Shown piece by piece: positions 34,588 through 47,289 of a DNA stretch of 64,000 nt; within the stretch, counting starts at the first letter, position 1; every line of letters begins with the position of its first letter. Location: assembly GCA_001466705.2 (NCBI GenBank), contig LATX02000211.1:124001-188000 (forward strand), in the 5' to 3' direction. The position numbers and the translations under genes are program-made. Source of the DNA: Moniliophthora roreri. Taxonomy: Eukaryota > Basidiomycota > Agaricomycetes > Agaricales > Marasmiaceae. Under the pieces are notes generated by a model. That model made no database searches, was not told where the DNA came from, and saw nothing but the letters and a program-made list of their open reading frames with translations.

Positions 34588-35022
34588 TGTTACGTTTCTT
34601 TTCCTTTTTCTACTATGCTTCTCATTCTATCGGACATATACACATTCCCAGCTCCCCTCTTCTTCTCCATATGCTTCTACTGTCATCGGACTCATACACC
34701 TTCCCAGTCCCCCTTTTGCTTATCTTTTTGTATTACTCATATCCTGACACATTCAGGAAATCTTATTTAATCACTGGACTTATCGCTCTTACATACATAG
34801 CAAGTAGTAGAGCAACTGTAATGTATTTAAGCACCCAAGCTGAGACTTAGAGTCTCCAGCTTGACCTGGTTTATATTATCTTGTGTCAACGCCATGATTG
34901 AAGGACTTCTGAACTTCAGCAACCACTGAACGAACTCAAACTTGAACCTAGGCAACTACTTGAACAGAGGTGACACTTCGCTAAAGTGGTTGAGTTGACG
35001 TTGCTGTGCAAGTAATATAACA
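34588..35022 (+). repeat. 3' LTR of element 1
   Basis: 435 bp, TGTTACGTTTC... to ...CAAGTAATATAACA, followed by the target duplication GCTCA. The 254 bases between ORF3 and this LTR hold no supported ORF. Confidence 0.95.
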
Positions 35023-35027
35023 GCTCA

Positions 35028-35749
35028 ACTTGGTAGTCAGGCCACAGAAACATACTTTTAGAGGAGAAATAATGAGTGATACTGTGTACATAAGACATGA
35101 GTTTCGCTCTGATGTACCAAAGGGCATAAGACATACCAGTTGCTCCAAATTATTGGTGGTGCTTCTGACTCAAACTTCTATATGCATTCCGCTTCAGATT
35201 CCATCTAATCTGGGAGTGTTTTTTTTGGACCAGCAGTGAAGGCAAGGCTGTAGTCTGAATCCACCAATGATAAGCTGGACAAGCCACTTGCGTTCTAACT
35301 CCAAGGACATTGATATTTCAGAAGGTGACACTGCAGTAGAGGTTCTATTATCTGGACCAGCATGAACAGAGGGTGCTGTAGTTTTGATTTCAGAATATGT
35401 CAGATGGAGTAAGAAGGCGAAAGAAAAAAGGTACACACTTGAAGTTTTCCTGTGCTACACCCTTGCCATGCTATCCCAAAAGTCTTGAATGAAATGGAGC
35501 CATCTGTCTGTCAGTTTAGTATCGAGGAAAAGCACTGATCCCTGTCACATGATCTGGCTCAAGCTCATCAGACAGAGTGGGGGTTAAAGAGAGTTTCAGG
35601 CAAACGGTGAAATCTGGAGCCAACACATGAGGTCATATGATATATCACATAAACCTCACCACTGTGCATATCGAGGGATTTTCGTTCACTCTGGCATAAA
35701 CCCTCTACTTAGCAGTAGTGGAAATATTCTTAGTGATCAAGAGTAGTAA
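35028..35749. other. AT-rich flank of element 1
   Basis: Probably further decayed sequence of the minus-strand hAT transposase relic at 35750-36172, but I cannot recognise its domains here. Confidence 0.3.
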
Positions 35750-36172
35750 TATATGTTGAGACAAGCCATTATGCTGTGTAACACCTCTCTGAGCCACTTC
35801 AGCAACTCCTGGTGTGTAGTGTGGTGGTCAGGGAACTTGATTTTACCATCAGGGGCCCTGGCAGCAATCTCCATCATAGTCACGAAGTCAACATCTTCAA
35901 GAGCAGAAAGTAGCTGTTAATTTGTAGTGAATAGAAGAAAATTGGACAATAGCACAACATATCTGATCTGTCTTAGCCAACCACTTCAGGGCTGCCTGCA
36001 GAAGGTTCCAATCCAAATAAGGAATCTTTACTTCTTTTGGAGGCACAGCAGGTAAGTTCAGTGACATCTGGGTTAGGTTCTTGAAAGTGTGCTCAGCTGC
36101 CTGCCTAGCCTTTGAGTCCTTCAGAAGCATGCTCTGGAAGTTGTTTTCATTGCACCATTTGAGGTAGGCATC
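35750..36172 (-). pseudogene. hAT transposase N-terminal region, decayed
   Basis: The exon from 36172 (after TTTGACAG) reads DAYLKWCNENNFQSMLLKD, then KEVKIPYLDWNLLQAALKWLAKTDQ, matching the usual fungal hAT segment (FxxWCxxNxFxSMLP..., VxPYSDxLFxxAxxxWLxxTDQ). A second piece (about 35905-35760) reads EDVDFVTMMEIAARAPDGKI and then hits a stop. The DDE catalytic core was not found downstream. Together with 20894-21061 it shows that autonomous hAT elements once lived here, but the two need not be the same copy. Confidence 0.75.
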
Positions 36173-38946
36173 CTGTCAAAGGAGAATTGTCATCATGATG
36201 ACAGTACAACATAGTAAGCATGATAATGTACCTGGTAATACCACTTGAATGTGCTACATAAAAGAGCTGATCTGTTGATCAGATCCTACTCTTCTATTAT
36301 CTATATGTATATGGTGATGTGCAGAGTGTGGTTCAGTGTGATCAGAGTTGCCACACTTAGACTCTTACTTGAGTATTTATTTATCAATGTAGAGACTATG
36401 GAGGTATATTTGTTTAATAATTTGTTTTTATTGGGTGTTTTCAGGTTTATACTATCTCAATCAAGCCTGAATATAGCAGCTAATAAGCTGAGGTGATGGT
36501 AAGACTACCCTGGAGTGATAACTCAAGTAATCAAAGACTACAGTACTCTTTGTACTGGATACAGCCCTCTTGGTTGTGATCTGTAATGCACTTAAGCAGG
36601 AAAACTTCTACTTCAAATGTAGCCTGAGCCCTCTCTAAGCTGCGTTGACACTAGCAAAACACTAGTTGCCTCTAGAAAGCCACCAAAACTCTCTGATACA
36701 AAGTCTTTTCTTAAACTTGAAAATAACTATATGTTAAAGCACAGGACAAATATCTGGCTTTGCTGTCACTATCAAGTTTGGTTTATAGTCTTATATCTCA
36801 ACTAGGTCTACTCTGAGTCTCTAGAGCCTGACATGAGGAGGAAGATCTGATCAAATGTGATTTCTCTACACAAACAATAGCTACATACAAATTGCATAGT
36901 GGTGGGGCAGATTCCTCTTGCTCCCACCTACAAATTTGGCTGTCCTTATATACTGGTCACAGGAAAAATCACAAAATGAATGTATATGGGTTCAGTCCCA
37001 TGTCACAATAGTAATCCCATACCATATATAGATATGTGGGTCACCAATAATTACAATCTCAGGTATTGGTAATGTGCCCCATTTTTGGCACAGACATATA
37101 GCAATGCATTTGCATGTCTAATTCCTAAATCAGTGCAGAATACAGACCTGTGTTATACACATGGCTTAAGCACTAGTTGTCAATGAACCAATCAGTCTCT
37201 CAAATAGCACTGTGAAACAACCTAGTTGAGGCTCAGTAGATTATACTAGTCCACTATATTGCAGTAAAGTGTTGCTGTGAAGGTCCTTGGTCATAAGTGG
37301 GCCAGAAACCACCAATTCCAATCTAATAAAGAAATAGATATCAGCAGAATCTACAGTCTGAATGCACCAGACTAGTTGCAAAAGCAATCACAAGCATTAT
37401 AACATGCTATTGAGACATTATCATTATTTGAAATGGCATTGAATACTTCAGAAGACCTATATACATGGTTATTGGAACCTATATCTAGCTGACCAACCTA
37501 TGTGTTGAGCATTCAAGGATTACAAGCTAGGCTACAGTCATGGGTATCTATGTGGAGCCACCATCTAGGCCTAGCAGGACCCTGTATGACAGAAGATTAG
37601 TGGGATTACACATTCATTGAAATGTGGATAGAGGATTGACAACCACCAATTTGATAGAGAGGAAGGAAACCAGAGGAGGAGAAGAAATGTGCCATAGACT
37701 GCACATCAGCACTGCACCAGTGATCCCACACAACATTTGCACAACTATTCCCAATATTGGACATTTTCTATGCATAGCAGGACTTTTGGACACACACACA
37801 TTTCTTAAACATATAACATCTTATCTTTTCCTATTATTTTGAGTTTTGGTGATGTGCCTAATTTTGGCCTAGACATGAAATTGTGCACTTTTCACATCAA
37901 AAACTAGAAAAAGAGCCCAGAGTACATGTGACATTCACATGGCTTGATAACCCAGGAACTCTAATATAGCATCTAAGCCTTAAGTGCCAAGTCTAATAAG
38001 TCTAATAATTGACATTGTAACACAATTTAGATGAGGTTAGTAGACTATACTAGCCCTCTATATTACAGTGAAGCATCACAGTGAGGGTCCTTGGTCAATA
38101 AAATGGGCCAGAAACTACTAATTCTGAACACAAAGAAATAGATATCAGCAGGATCCACAGTCTAAGTGCACTAGATTGTTCACTTTGTGATCATATGGCA
38201 TGATAATGTGTCAATAGACTTAATGCTTCATTATTACTATCAGAACTATAGTACACAGTTGGAACTTGTTCCTATGGAGAGCTTCAAAGACACTCTCAGG
38301 CAGATACAAAGGCCTATCCAGGTGTACATGGGACAATTGATGGGCAATGAGTGTGTAGGAAATCAATAATGACTCACAAGATTGTATGCAGGATGGAAGA
38401 GGATTGAATATGACAGATGTCTAGACTGTGACATCCACCAATCCAAAAGTAAACCAGTGGAAAAGGAGACATACCCATGTACAAAGCCAGTCCAGAACCA
38501 GTGGCTACACGGAAGGATTGTTTGACCCAGCAACACTCTGCACAGAGTCTAAAACACAATTCAGTCACTGAATATACCCAACATAGTTAATTGCTACACA
38601 GAATTGGACCTTTAGGCATGAACATGTATGATTTATACCCTAAACTAGATTACACTCATTTATCTCTTATTTTGTTATTTCCAATTTATCATTTTGTATA
38701 TAAAGAGCTGTACTTGTAGATGCAGGCTCAAGCACCAACTGGTACTTGCACACTATAGCCCTGCACAGCATTGATTTAGACCTCTGTGCAGCTTTTTAGA
38801 CTAAGTCTATGGACTTGCCAGTCTGTTGCTTCTAGTTGAGCCAAGATTCATATATCTCTTGCTTCACTGTATACAATCATTTGTAACCAACCAATAAACC
38901 ACTTGTTTATAACCTATACCTTGTGACTCTTGAGTGCAATACTTAA
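36173..38946. repeat. AT-rich repeats, including a diverged tandem duplication of about 770 bp
   Basis: About 36540-37000 resembles 63350-63790 and carries a minus-strand TATATAAGGACAGC near 36950. About 37074-37845 and 37846-38580 are diverged tandem copies of one another. The first copy is repeated in inverted orientation at 48416-49206. About 38690-38946 looks like an LTR or transcript end on the plus strand, with TATATAAAGAGC near 38698 and AATAAA near 38897. No gene is supported. Confidence 0.6.
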
Positions 38947-39682
38947 CACTATGTACAAGGTGTTCTTTTAACATGGTTTTCTGATTGAGAAAACACTTAA
39001 TCTTCTTGCAAAGAAAATTTTTATAAAACCATATATAAATTCTAAATTTTAATTGTGTCCCCTCAACAAGAATATGTCTGGAGAATGCTAAATTTTCACC
39101 AGAAAAAAATATAGAATTTTCAAATTCTGAGAATTACTAGATAATACAATATATTAGAATAATTTCCATGCTAAGAATATATTCAATTTTCTCTGTTTGA
39201 AGATGTTCAGAAAATACTGATAAGATAAGATAAAAATCCCAAATTTTCTATTGTGGGAAAGTCAGAGAAAACACTAGAAAAACACTAGAAAAATAGTAGA
39301 AAAATCATATGGAAACACTATATTTTTAAACAGTTTTTAGATAGTTTTCATATAGTTTTCCTTGTGTATTTAACATGTTTTCTTCAATATAAAATTCAAA
39401 ATTTTATGTTTATTTTCTAAATGTTTTCTCACTATTTTATTCTGGTATATTTGTAATTAGAAAACTAAAGAATGATTTTATAATTTCATTATTATAAAAT
39501 TATCAAAAAACACAGACTCTTCTGGAAATTAAAATACAGAGTATGCCTGCTGTTCTCAATATGTGATGACAGTTTGAAACCAATAGAATTTTCTGAATGT
39601 TGTCTGGAAGTGAATATATGGCAGTATTCTGAGTGTATTTCCTTCATATTAATAGTATGAAAAGAACACCTCATACATAGTG
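38947..39682. mobile_element. CACTA-ended non-autonomous element, 736 bp
   Basis: Left end CACTATGTACAAGGTGTTC, right end (minus strand) CACTATGTATGAGGTGTTC; both share GGTGTTCTTTT. Flanked by TAA on both sides (38944-38946 and 39683-39685). CACTA termini plus a 3-bp target duplication are the hallmarks of the CACTA (EnSpm) superfamily. The interior is over 70% A+T with no transposase. Confidence 0.75.
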
Positions 39683-40249
39683 TAAGCTGTCCTAACTAGA
39701 GTCTTTATACTCTACACTCTTATACCAACTTAAGCTGGTCAATTGAAACTCAAAAGAGTTCTGTCCCCTTTTCACCTCAAATTGCACATGAGATAGACTC
39801 AGTCTCCTAGTAGACTTATACAGTGCTTTATCACTCTTAGAAGCCTCTATTGTGGGTTTTGGTGTGTGTGTGTGGGTTTAGTAGCAGCTTTTAGTTGCAG
39901 AAGCCCTTTTTAGAGTGCATTTTAGAGTGAAGATAGCATGTAGCAGTTCTTTATAGAAGATAGAGTTTCTGCCTCTTTATTGGTATTATTCTATTTTATA
40001 GACTGTATATAATGTGATGTACATTAGTTACAAGGCTCAAACAGCAGCTGGCATCTTGCCCTGCTTCATAGCAGCTTGCTCTGGATGGCCATGTTGGTGC
40101 TGTTCCAGGCAAGTTTGCAACAGTGCTTTACCAATGCCTTCTAGGCATCTGCCAGCTGTCTCTTCTACAAGCTGAGATACCAATCAAAAGCTCTATTTTA
40201 CTGTACTTTAGTGTGAAATACACTTAAGTCAACCAACCACCTTGTGAAC

Positions 40250-41130
40250 ACATTCCAATAGGTTGTGTTCATCTGATTATTGGATTCTCTTGAGAACTGT
40301 ACACCATTGGTTGTGTTAGTGCATCAAAACTTAAGTAAACACATTGCTTCAGTTGCATTTAGTGGTGTTTCATTGATCCAAGAGTCCTCTGCCACTGGTT
40401 CACATTACTGGACCAAAACAATTGTGAACACAGTGCTTTACATTGTGTTTACTGAGTATTGGAGTCTATTAAGAGTCCTTTGCTATTGGGTTGCATCTGT
40501 GCACCAAAACCTTACAGAACACATTATTTAGGTTGTGTTCAACTAGTGTTTGACTTGCTTGAAAGTCCTACACTATTGGTATGCCCCCAGGGACCATAAC
40601 TTTCATGAATGTGTTGTTTTGCACCACATTCATCCATTCTTGGACTGCTAGCAACCAACCAGTTCTTCCTGGCTAGAGCTCCCTCAACTCAGACAAAGGT
40701 AAGGATGATGAGAATGAATCAATTACTGGCTAGGAATAAACCAGCTCAAGACTAGAGTACATGGTTGTACTAACTACTTATTATATACTAGTATCCTCAT
40801 GTATGCATGTAGTTAGTGAAACATTACTATAAATAAGAATACATGCTTGTTGATCATAATAGTGAACCCATCACATGTGTGGTAGTTCGGAAATTAAGAG
40901 CACGCTATGTACATGTGTAAATAATGTGGCTAAAGTGTGTTTTTCATAAAATGGATCCTGCTAAGAGTCCTTGCCCATTGGTATGCCCCTGTGGACCATA
41001 ACTCTCATGAATGTGTTGTTTTGCACCACATTCACCTATTATTGGATTCTGTGAAGAGTCCTTGACAATTGGTTCACTCCCACAGATATAATTCTGTCAG
41101 AACACACTACTTAGGTCATGTTCAATTCAA
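40250..41130 (+). repeat. Degenerate tandem repeat with a unit of about 90 bp
   Basis: Units share the frame AGAGTCCTT...TATTGG...GCACCAAAACTT...GAACACATT...GTTGTGTTCA...TTGGATT, repeated many times with drift. The same array is present in the duplicated block (43369-44249) and in inverted orientation at about 47560-48180. It is part of a dispersed repeat family, not a gene. Confidence 0.7.
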
Positions 41131-42239
41131 TCTTGATTGTTCTAAGTGTTCTAAAATCTTACAAATAATCAAATAAACTCCAAACCCTCTTGAACTTGAT
41201 CTTTTAACTCAGATCTAGTTTATCTTGATGTCAGAGCTCTATACTCACTCTTCACACTTGACAAGTGTTCAACATGGTCTTGAAGTAGAAGGATTCTGTC
41301 CCCTTCAAGCCCCAAGAACTACTGATGGGTGTTCTGTAGAGGATTGATATGGTTTCTCCTTAGAAGCACAAAACCACCATCTTTATCAGAAGCATGACTT
41401 GAGCTAGGCCCTCTGTGTGGTATATGGGTATCTAGGTTCAGAATCTGTTGCTACTGCATAGGAGTTCCTTGTCCCATTTTTCAATGTTCAGAAATACTCT
41501 CTACTTCCATGTGGATCATTGACTATTTCCTTGTTTTATTAGTTCTATCTGACTGACTTGTTCCTATCTCTCATGGTTCTCCTCTTATCCATCTGTCCTA
41601 TCTGATATCTGTCTTATCACTTTCCTCCCTATCTTGGAGTGATTATATACTTGATCTAATATTTTATTGTATATCTGTTTTAGATATTGTCATGTCTTTT
41701 CTCTTGGTATATTGTAGGTATCATCCTGAGCTTGAATGAGCTCTCTGAGAGTAAATGAACGTTTGTTTTAAAAGTAAAAATATCCTCTTGGTATACCATA
41801 TATATGTTCAACTATCTATGTGTTTCTTTTTTACAACACCATATAGAGGTCTCTACAGGTTTTGGAATGCTCAATGCACAATATTGAGAGTCTATAAGTA
41901 ACTTGGTACCCATGTGGGGCATACTGTAAGTCCCATTAACTTATAATTCCATACCATCAAGCATATATAGGTTTCAACTGACTACTTGGGCTCATATTAG
42001 TCCTTCTATTTCCATGTTTAATATCATTTCAACCATTTAAATATGTCCAATTGATGTTCATATGTGTAGAATTTGAAAGGTTTATAAATTTAGCATATTA
42101 CCAGAGAGGGTGATAGAGTTTGGAAATGAAAGCCAAACTTTATTAGAAGGTGAAATGTGTTGAGCATGTACTATAAAGAGATGTAGCAATTGAGGTCAGC
42201 TGGAATGAGGTCCAGCTAACCAGCAAAGGCAAGCACAGA

Positions 42240-42600
42240 TGAGCCTGAGATGACAAGATCTACCTGGGCCTGGAATTGACAAAATTCAATAGTTTCTTGC
42301 TTGGTGAAAAAGCAGTTGAAAAATTTCTTTGGTTCAAAAGACCAGAGAAGGTACTGGTCAATGTCTGCATGCAATTGGTGGCTGGCCTGTCAGAAGCAGA
42401 GCAAGTCAATGGTGGTGAGGCCTTGGAAGACAAGGTAGTGTAATTCTGGAGAAATAGTAAACCATGGGGTGTTGGCCATTGCAGCAGCAAGGTACTGTGG
42501 AGTATGCAACCAGAGCCTTTAAGTCATCATCTAAAATGCAGAGGATTTTAATTACAAGTCCAGACATGTATGGATGAAGTGTTTGGATAGAAGTCTTCAT
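42240..42600 (-). pseudogene. Short F-box/LRR-like relic
   Basis: Minus-strand frames contain LHPYMSGLVIKILCILDDD and, after a frame change, PELHYLVFQGLTTIDLLCF and DIDQYLLWSFEPKKFFN. These resemble the hydrophobic repeat style of the F-box-like exon at 25217-26263. Stops and frameshifts break it. A second representation lies at 45359-45719. The family assignment is weak. Confidence 0.25.
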
Positions 42601-42701
42601 TTACAAGTTATGGAAATAATTGCGATAAGCTTTACTTTCCACAACTATTACAAAAAATATGATCTTCAACCTATGTGTTATTTCTCATTTTTGGGGATGT
42701 N

Positions 42702-45700
42702 ATAGAATTTTCTGAATGTTGTCTGGAAGTGAATATATGGCAGTATTCTGAGTGTATTTCCTTCATATTAATAGTATGAAAAGAACACCTCATACATAGT
42801 GTAAGCTGTCCTAACTAGAGTCTTTATACTCTACACTCTTATACCAACTTAAGCTGGTCAATTGAAACTCAAAAGAGTTCTGTCCCCTTTTCACCTCAAA
42901 TTGCACATGAGATAGACTCAGTCTCCTAGTAGACTTATACAGTGCTTTATCACTCTTAGAAGCCTCTATTGTGGGTTTTGGTGTGTGTGTGTGGGTTTAG
43001 TAGCAGCTTTTAGTTGCAGAAGCCCTTTTTAGAGTGCATTTTAGAGTGAAGATAGCATGTAGCAGTTCTTTATAGAAGATAGAGTTTCTGCCTCTTTATT
43101 GGTATTATTCTATTTTATAGACTGTATATAATGTGATGTACATTAGTTACAAGGCTCAAACAGCAGCTGGCATCTTGCCCTGCTTCATAGCAGCTTGCTC
43201 TGGATGGCCATGTTGGTGCTGTTCCAGGCAAGTTTGCAACAGTGCTTTACCAATGCCTTCTAGGCATCTGCCAGCTGTCTCTTCTACAAGCTGAGATACC
43301 AATCAAAAGCTCTATTTTACTGTACTTTAGTGTGAAATACACTTAAGTCAACCAACCACCTTGTGAACACATTCCAATAGGTTGTGTTCATCTGATTATT
43401 GGATTCTCTTGAGAACTGTACACCATTGGTTGTGTTAGTGCATCAAAACTTAAGTAAACACATTGCTTCAGTTGCATTTAGTGGTGTTTCATTGATCCAA
43501 GAGTCCTCTGCCACTGGTTCACATTACTGGACCAAAACAATTGTGAACACAGTGCTTTACATTGTGTTTACTGAGTATTGGAGTCTATTAAGAGTCCTTT
43601 GCTATTGGGTTGCATCTGTGCACCAAAACCTTACAGAACACATTATTTAGGTTGTGTTCAACTAGTGTTTGACTTGCTTGAAAGTCCTACACTATTGGTA
43701 TGCCCCCAGGGACCATAACTTTCATGAATGTGTTGTTTTGCACCACATTCATCCATTCTTGGACTGCTAGCAACCAACCAGTTCTTCCTGGCTAGAGCTC
43801 CCTCAACTCAGACAAAGGTAAGGATGATGAGAATGAATCAATTACTGGCTAGGAATAAACCAGCTCAAGACTAGAGTACATGGTTGTACTAACTACTTAT
43901 TATATACTAGTATCCTCATGTATGCATGTAGTTAGTGAAACATTACTATAAATAAGAATACATGCTTGTTGATCATAATAGTGAACCCATCACATGTGTG
44001 GTAGTTCGGAAATTAAGAGCACGCTATGTACATGTGTAAATAATGTGGCTAAAGTGTGTTTTTCATAAAATGGATCCTGCTAAGAGTCCTTGCCCATTGG
44101 TATGCCCCTGTGGACCATAACTCTCATGAATGTGTTGTTTTGCACCACATTCACCTATTATTGGATTCTGTGAAGAGTCCTTGACAATTGGTTCACTCCC
44201 ACAGATATAATTCTGTCAGAACACACTACTTAGGTCATGTTCAATTCAATCTTGATTGTTCTAAGTGTTCTAAAATCTTACAAATAATCAAATAAACTCC
44301 AAACCCTCTTGAACTTGATCTTTTAACTCAGATCTAGTTTATCTTGATGTCAGAGCTCTATACTCACTCTTCACACTTGACAAGTGTTCAACATGGTCTT
44401 GAAGTAGAAGGATTCTGTCCCCTTCAAGCCCCAAGAACTACTGATGGGTGTTCTGTAGAGGATTGATATGGTTTCTCCTTAGAAGCACAAAACCACCATC
44501 TTTATCAGAAGCATGACTTGAGCTAGGCCCTCTGACACCATATACCCATAGATCCAACAGAATCTGTTGCTACTGCATAGGAGTTCCTTGTCCCATTTTT
44601 CAATGTTCAGAAATACTCTCTACTTCCATGTGGATCATTGACTATTTCCTTGTTTTATTAGTTCTATCTGACTGACTTGTTCCTATCTCTCATGGTTCTC
44701 CTCTTATCCATCTGTCCTATCTGATATCTGTCTTATCACTTTCCTCCCTATCTTGGAGTGATTATATACTTGATCTAATATTTTATTGTATATCTGTTTT
44801 AGATATTGTCATGTCTTTTCTCTACCATATAACATCCATAGTAGGACTCGAACTTACTCGAGAGACTCAGTAAATGAACGTTTGTTTTAAAAGTAAAAAT
44901 ATCCTCTTGGTATACCATATATATGTTCAACTATCTATGTGTTTCTTTTTTACAACACCATATAGAGGTCTCTACAGGTTTTGGAATGCTCAATGCACAA
45001 TATTGAGAGTCTATAAGTAACTTGGTACCCATGTGGGGCATACTGTAAGTCCCATTAACTTATAATTCCATACCATCAAGCATATATAGGTTTCAACTGA
45101 CTACTTGGGCTCATATTAGTCCTTCTATTTCCATGTTTAATATCATTTCAACCATTTAAATATGTCCAATTGATGTTCATATGTGTAGAATTTGAAAGGT
45201 TTATAAATTTAGCATATTACCAGAGAGGGTGATAGAGTTTGGAAATGAAAGCCAAACTTTATTAGAAGGTGAAATGTGTTGAGCATGTACTATAAAGAGA
45301 TGTAGCAATTGAGGTCAGCTGGAATGAGGTCCAGCTAACCAGCAAAGGCAAGCACAGATGAGCCTGAGATGACAAGATCTACCTGGGCCTGGAATTGACA
45401 AAATTCAATAGTTTCTTGCTTGGTGAAAAAGCAGTTGAAAAATTTCTTTGGTTCAAAAGACCAGAGAAGGTACTGGTCAATGTCTGCATGCAATTGGTGG
45501 CTGGCCTGTCAGAAGCAGAGCAAGTCAATGGTGGTGAGGCCTTGGAAGACAAGGTAGTGTAATTCTGGAGAAATAGTAAACCATGGGGTGTTGGCCATTG
45601 CAGCAGCAAGGTACTGTGGAGTATGCAACCAGAGCCTTTAAGTCATCATCTAAAATGCAGAGGATTTTAATTACAAGTCCAGACATGTATGGATGAAGTG

Positions 45701-45819
45701 TTTGGATAGAAGTCTTCATTTACAAGTTATGGAAATAATTGCGATAAGCTTTACTTTCCACAACTATTACAAAAAATATGATCTTCAACCTATGTGTTAT
45801 TTCTCATTTTTGGGGATGT
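42702..45819. repeat. Second copy of 39583-42700, across the N at 42701
   Basis: The 3118-bp block is repeated at an offset of exactly 3119 bases. The first copy ends at the N and the second begins after it, the pattern of an unmerged contig overlap. The only differences I noticed are two tracts, 44535-44557 and 44824-44868, that are the exact complement without reversal of the corresponding bases in the first copy. Confidence 0.9.
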
Positions 45820-47289
45820 TACAAGTGTCTGGTAGTGGGCCCTGCTGGAACAGCCCTACTCCTGATTATAACTCTAGATAACCCAATTATTGCTAGGTCT
45901 GCTTTTTCTATTACCTGATTGAAAAAAAAAAAAGAATATTAGGGCACTTTTTTGGGTTTCTGGAAAACTCCCATATCCCCTGGATAGTTCCCAAGCCCTC
46001 TGGGAGATGCCTGGGTGTGATTTTTTGGTTTCCCAATATGGTAGGAGTTCTCATACTCTTCTGCCACCTAGAATGGCTGCTCTGGAGGGGTATTGGGGCA
46101 TGCAGGGGGGGCTACAAAAATTAGGTTTTTTGTAGAATATGCCTCTTTATGCTAGATAATGATGCCCTAGCAATATGGAGGCAGAGGGATGCCAAAAAGC
46201 AGTATAATTAGCTGTAAATAGGAGGTACATCCAGGAAAGGGTTGTTAGATTTCCAGGCTACAGACATAATATTGACATGGGGTAACTTGAAGCTTGTAGC
46301 TATAGTTAGTCACAGTCTACTGACTCACTAAAACATGTAATTTTATGCAGAATTAGTATAGATATGAGCAAAATACTGAAAAAACCCAAAATAGAGAAAT
46401 GAATGGTCCTGTATTGGATCCATTGATAGTGGAGCTTATCCCTCATAGCTGGGATATCCTTCATGTGCCCAATGCTTAGACACAGTAGCACAGAGTGTCA
46501 TTATTTTTATTTGATTTACTACAGTCAAATCTACTTTTTTACAGCTTTAGTAGTATTACTGCATAGAGAATGATTGGGATAGGCTAAGACATGGTCAGAA
46601 CTGATTTAGGAGTGTACTAGTGAGGAATATACAGCTATTTGGCCATTCCCAGCTCTGTAGCACTCTTTTTACAGGCTATAAATGTTGTACATATAATTCA
46701 GCCAATAATTATAGAATAGCTTCTCAGGGAATGTCTCCTGGGGCAAGGTGACTTCATATATGAATTCAGTGACCAAAGTAACTGTAGAGGGCACTGTTCT
46801 GACCACTTTATAGTATTACTCTCAATGTGTATTCAGAAACAACTAAAAAACCACCTGCATAGTAGTAGCAGTTCAGAGGGTGATCTAGAGGTCCTGGGAC
46901 TATTGACTGAGAATGCATCATCAAAGGAGATAGGAACAGTAACAGCATGTTCCAACCTCAGAAACTTTAGCATCTAGGAATCTGCAGATGTGTGGATGCT
47001 GGAAAGGGGACTGTAAGAATATGGGATGGATATGTCCATCTGTTTATAAATATCTGACATAGAAAAGAGAAAATGCAATTTGTAGAGTCCAGACCATCTG
47101 GAGAGTAGATACCCATTGAAGACAGTGATTTTGTGCTTCTAAGGAGAAAGCATCTACTGAAGCTCATGTTGCCTGTGCTCTCTACTAAATGCAGAGAAAA
47201 GGAGCAAACTGATAGCATATAACCACTACTAGCCCACACCCTACAACAACTATACCCAAACACATATATAAGTATGGTTACACAAATGC
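45820..47289. other. AT-rich repeat-like sequence without a supported gene
   Basis: About 46900-47270 is a diverged reverse complement of part of 20180-20350. Nothing else is recognised. Confidence 0.5.

Larger units (their letters stand above)
27160..35022 (+). mobile_element. Ty3/gypsy chromovirus, full length (element 1), 7863 bp
   Basis: An LTR retrotransposon with two 435-bp LTRs, each TGTTAC...ACA, and a perfect 5-bp target duplication GCTCA (27155-27159 and 35023-35027). Order: 5' LTR, gag with zinc knuckle, protease, reverse transcriptase, RNase H, integrase, chromodomain, ORF3, 3' LTR. It carries many in-frame stops, most explicable by C-to-T or G-to-A changes, and an altered RT active site, so it cannot be autonomous. 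A solo LTR of a related family is nested in gag. A purine-rich TTGAGGGGGTAA directly before the 3' LTR fits the polypurine tract. I could not recognise a tRNA primer site after the 5' LTR. Confidence 0.95.

Noticed and set aside
40250..41130. CRISPR-like array
   Set aside because: Units are about 90 bp, diverged and head to tail without unique spacers; this is a eukaryotic minisatellite in a repeat.
41416..41438. Local inversion polymorphism
   Set aside because: The two versions are complements in the same direction, not reverse complements, so inversion does not explain them.
46967..47263. 98-codon minus-strand frame and similar frames at 47818-48162
   Set aside because: They belong to dispersed repeats that recur with stops elsewhere in the window.
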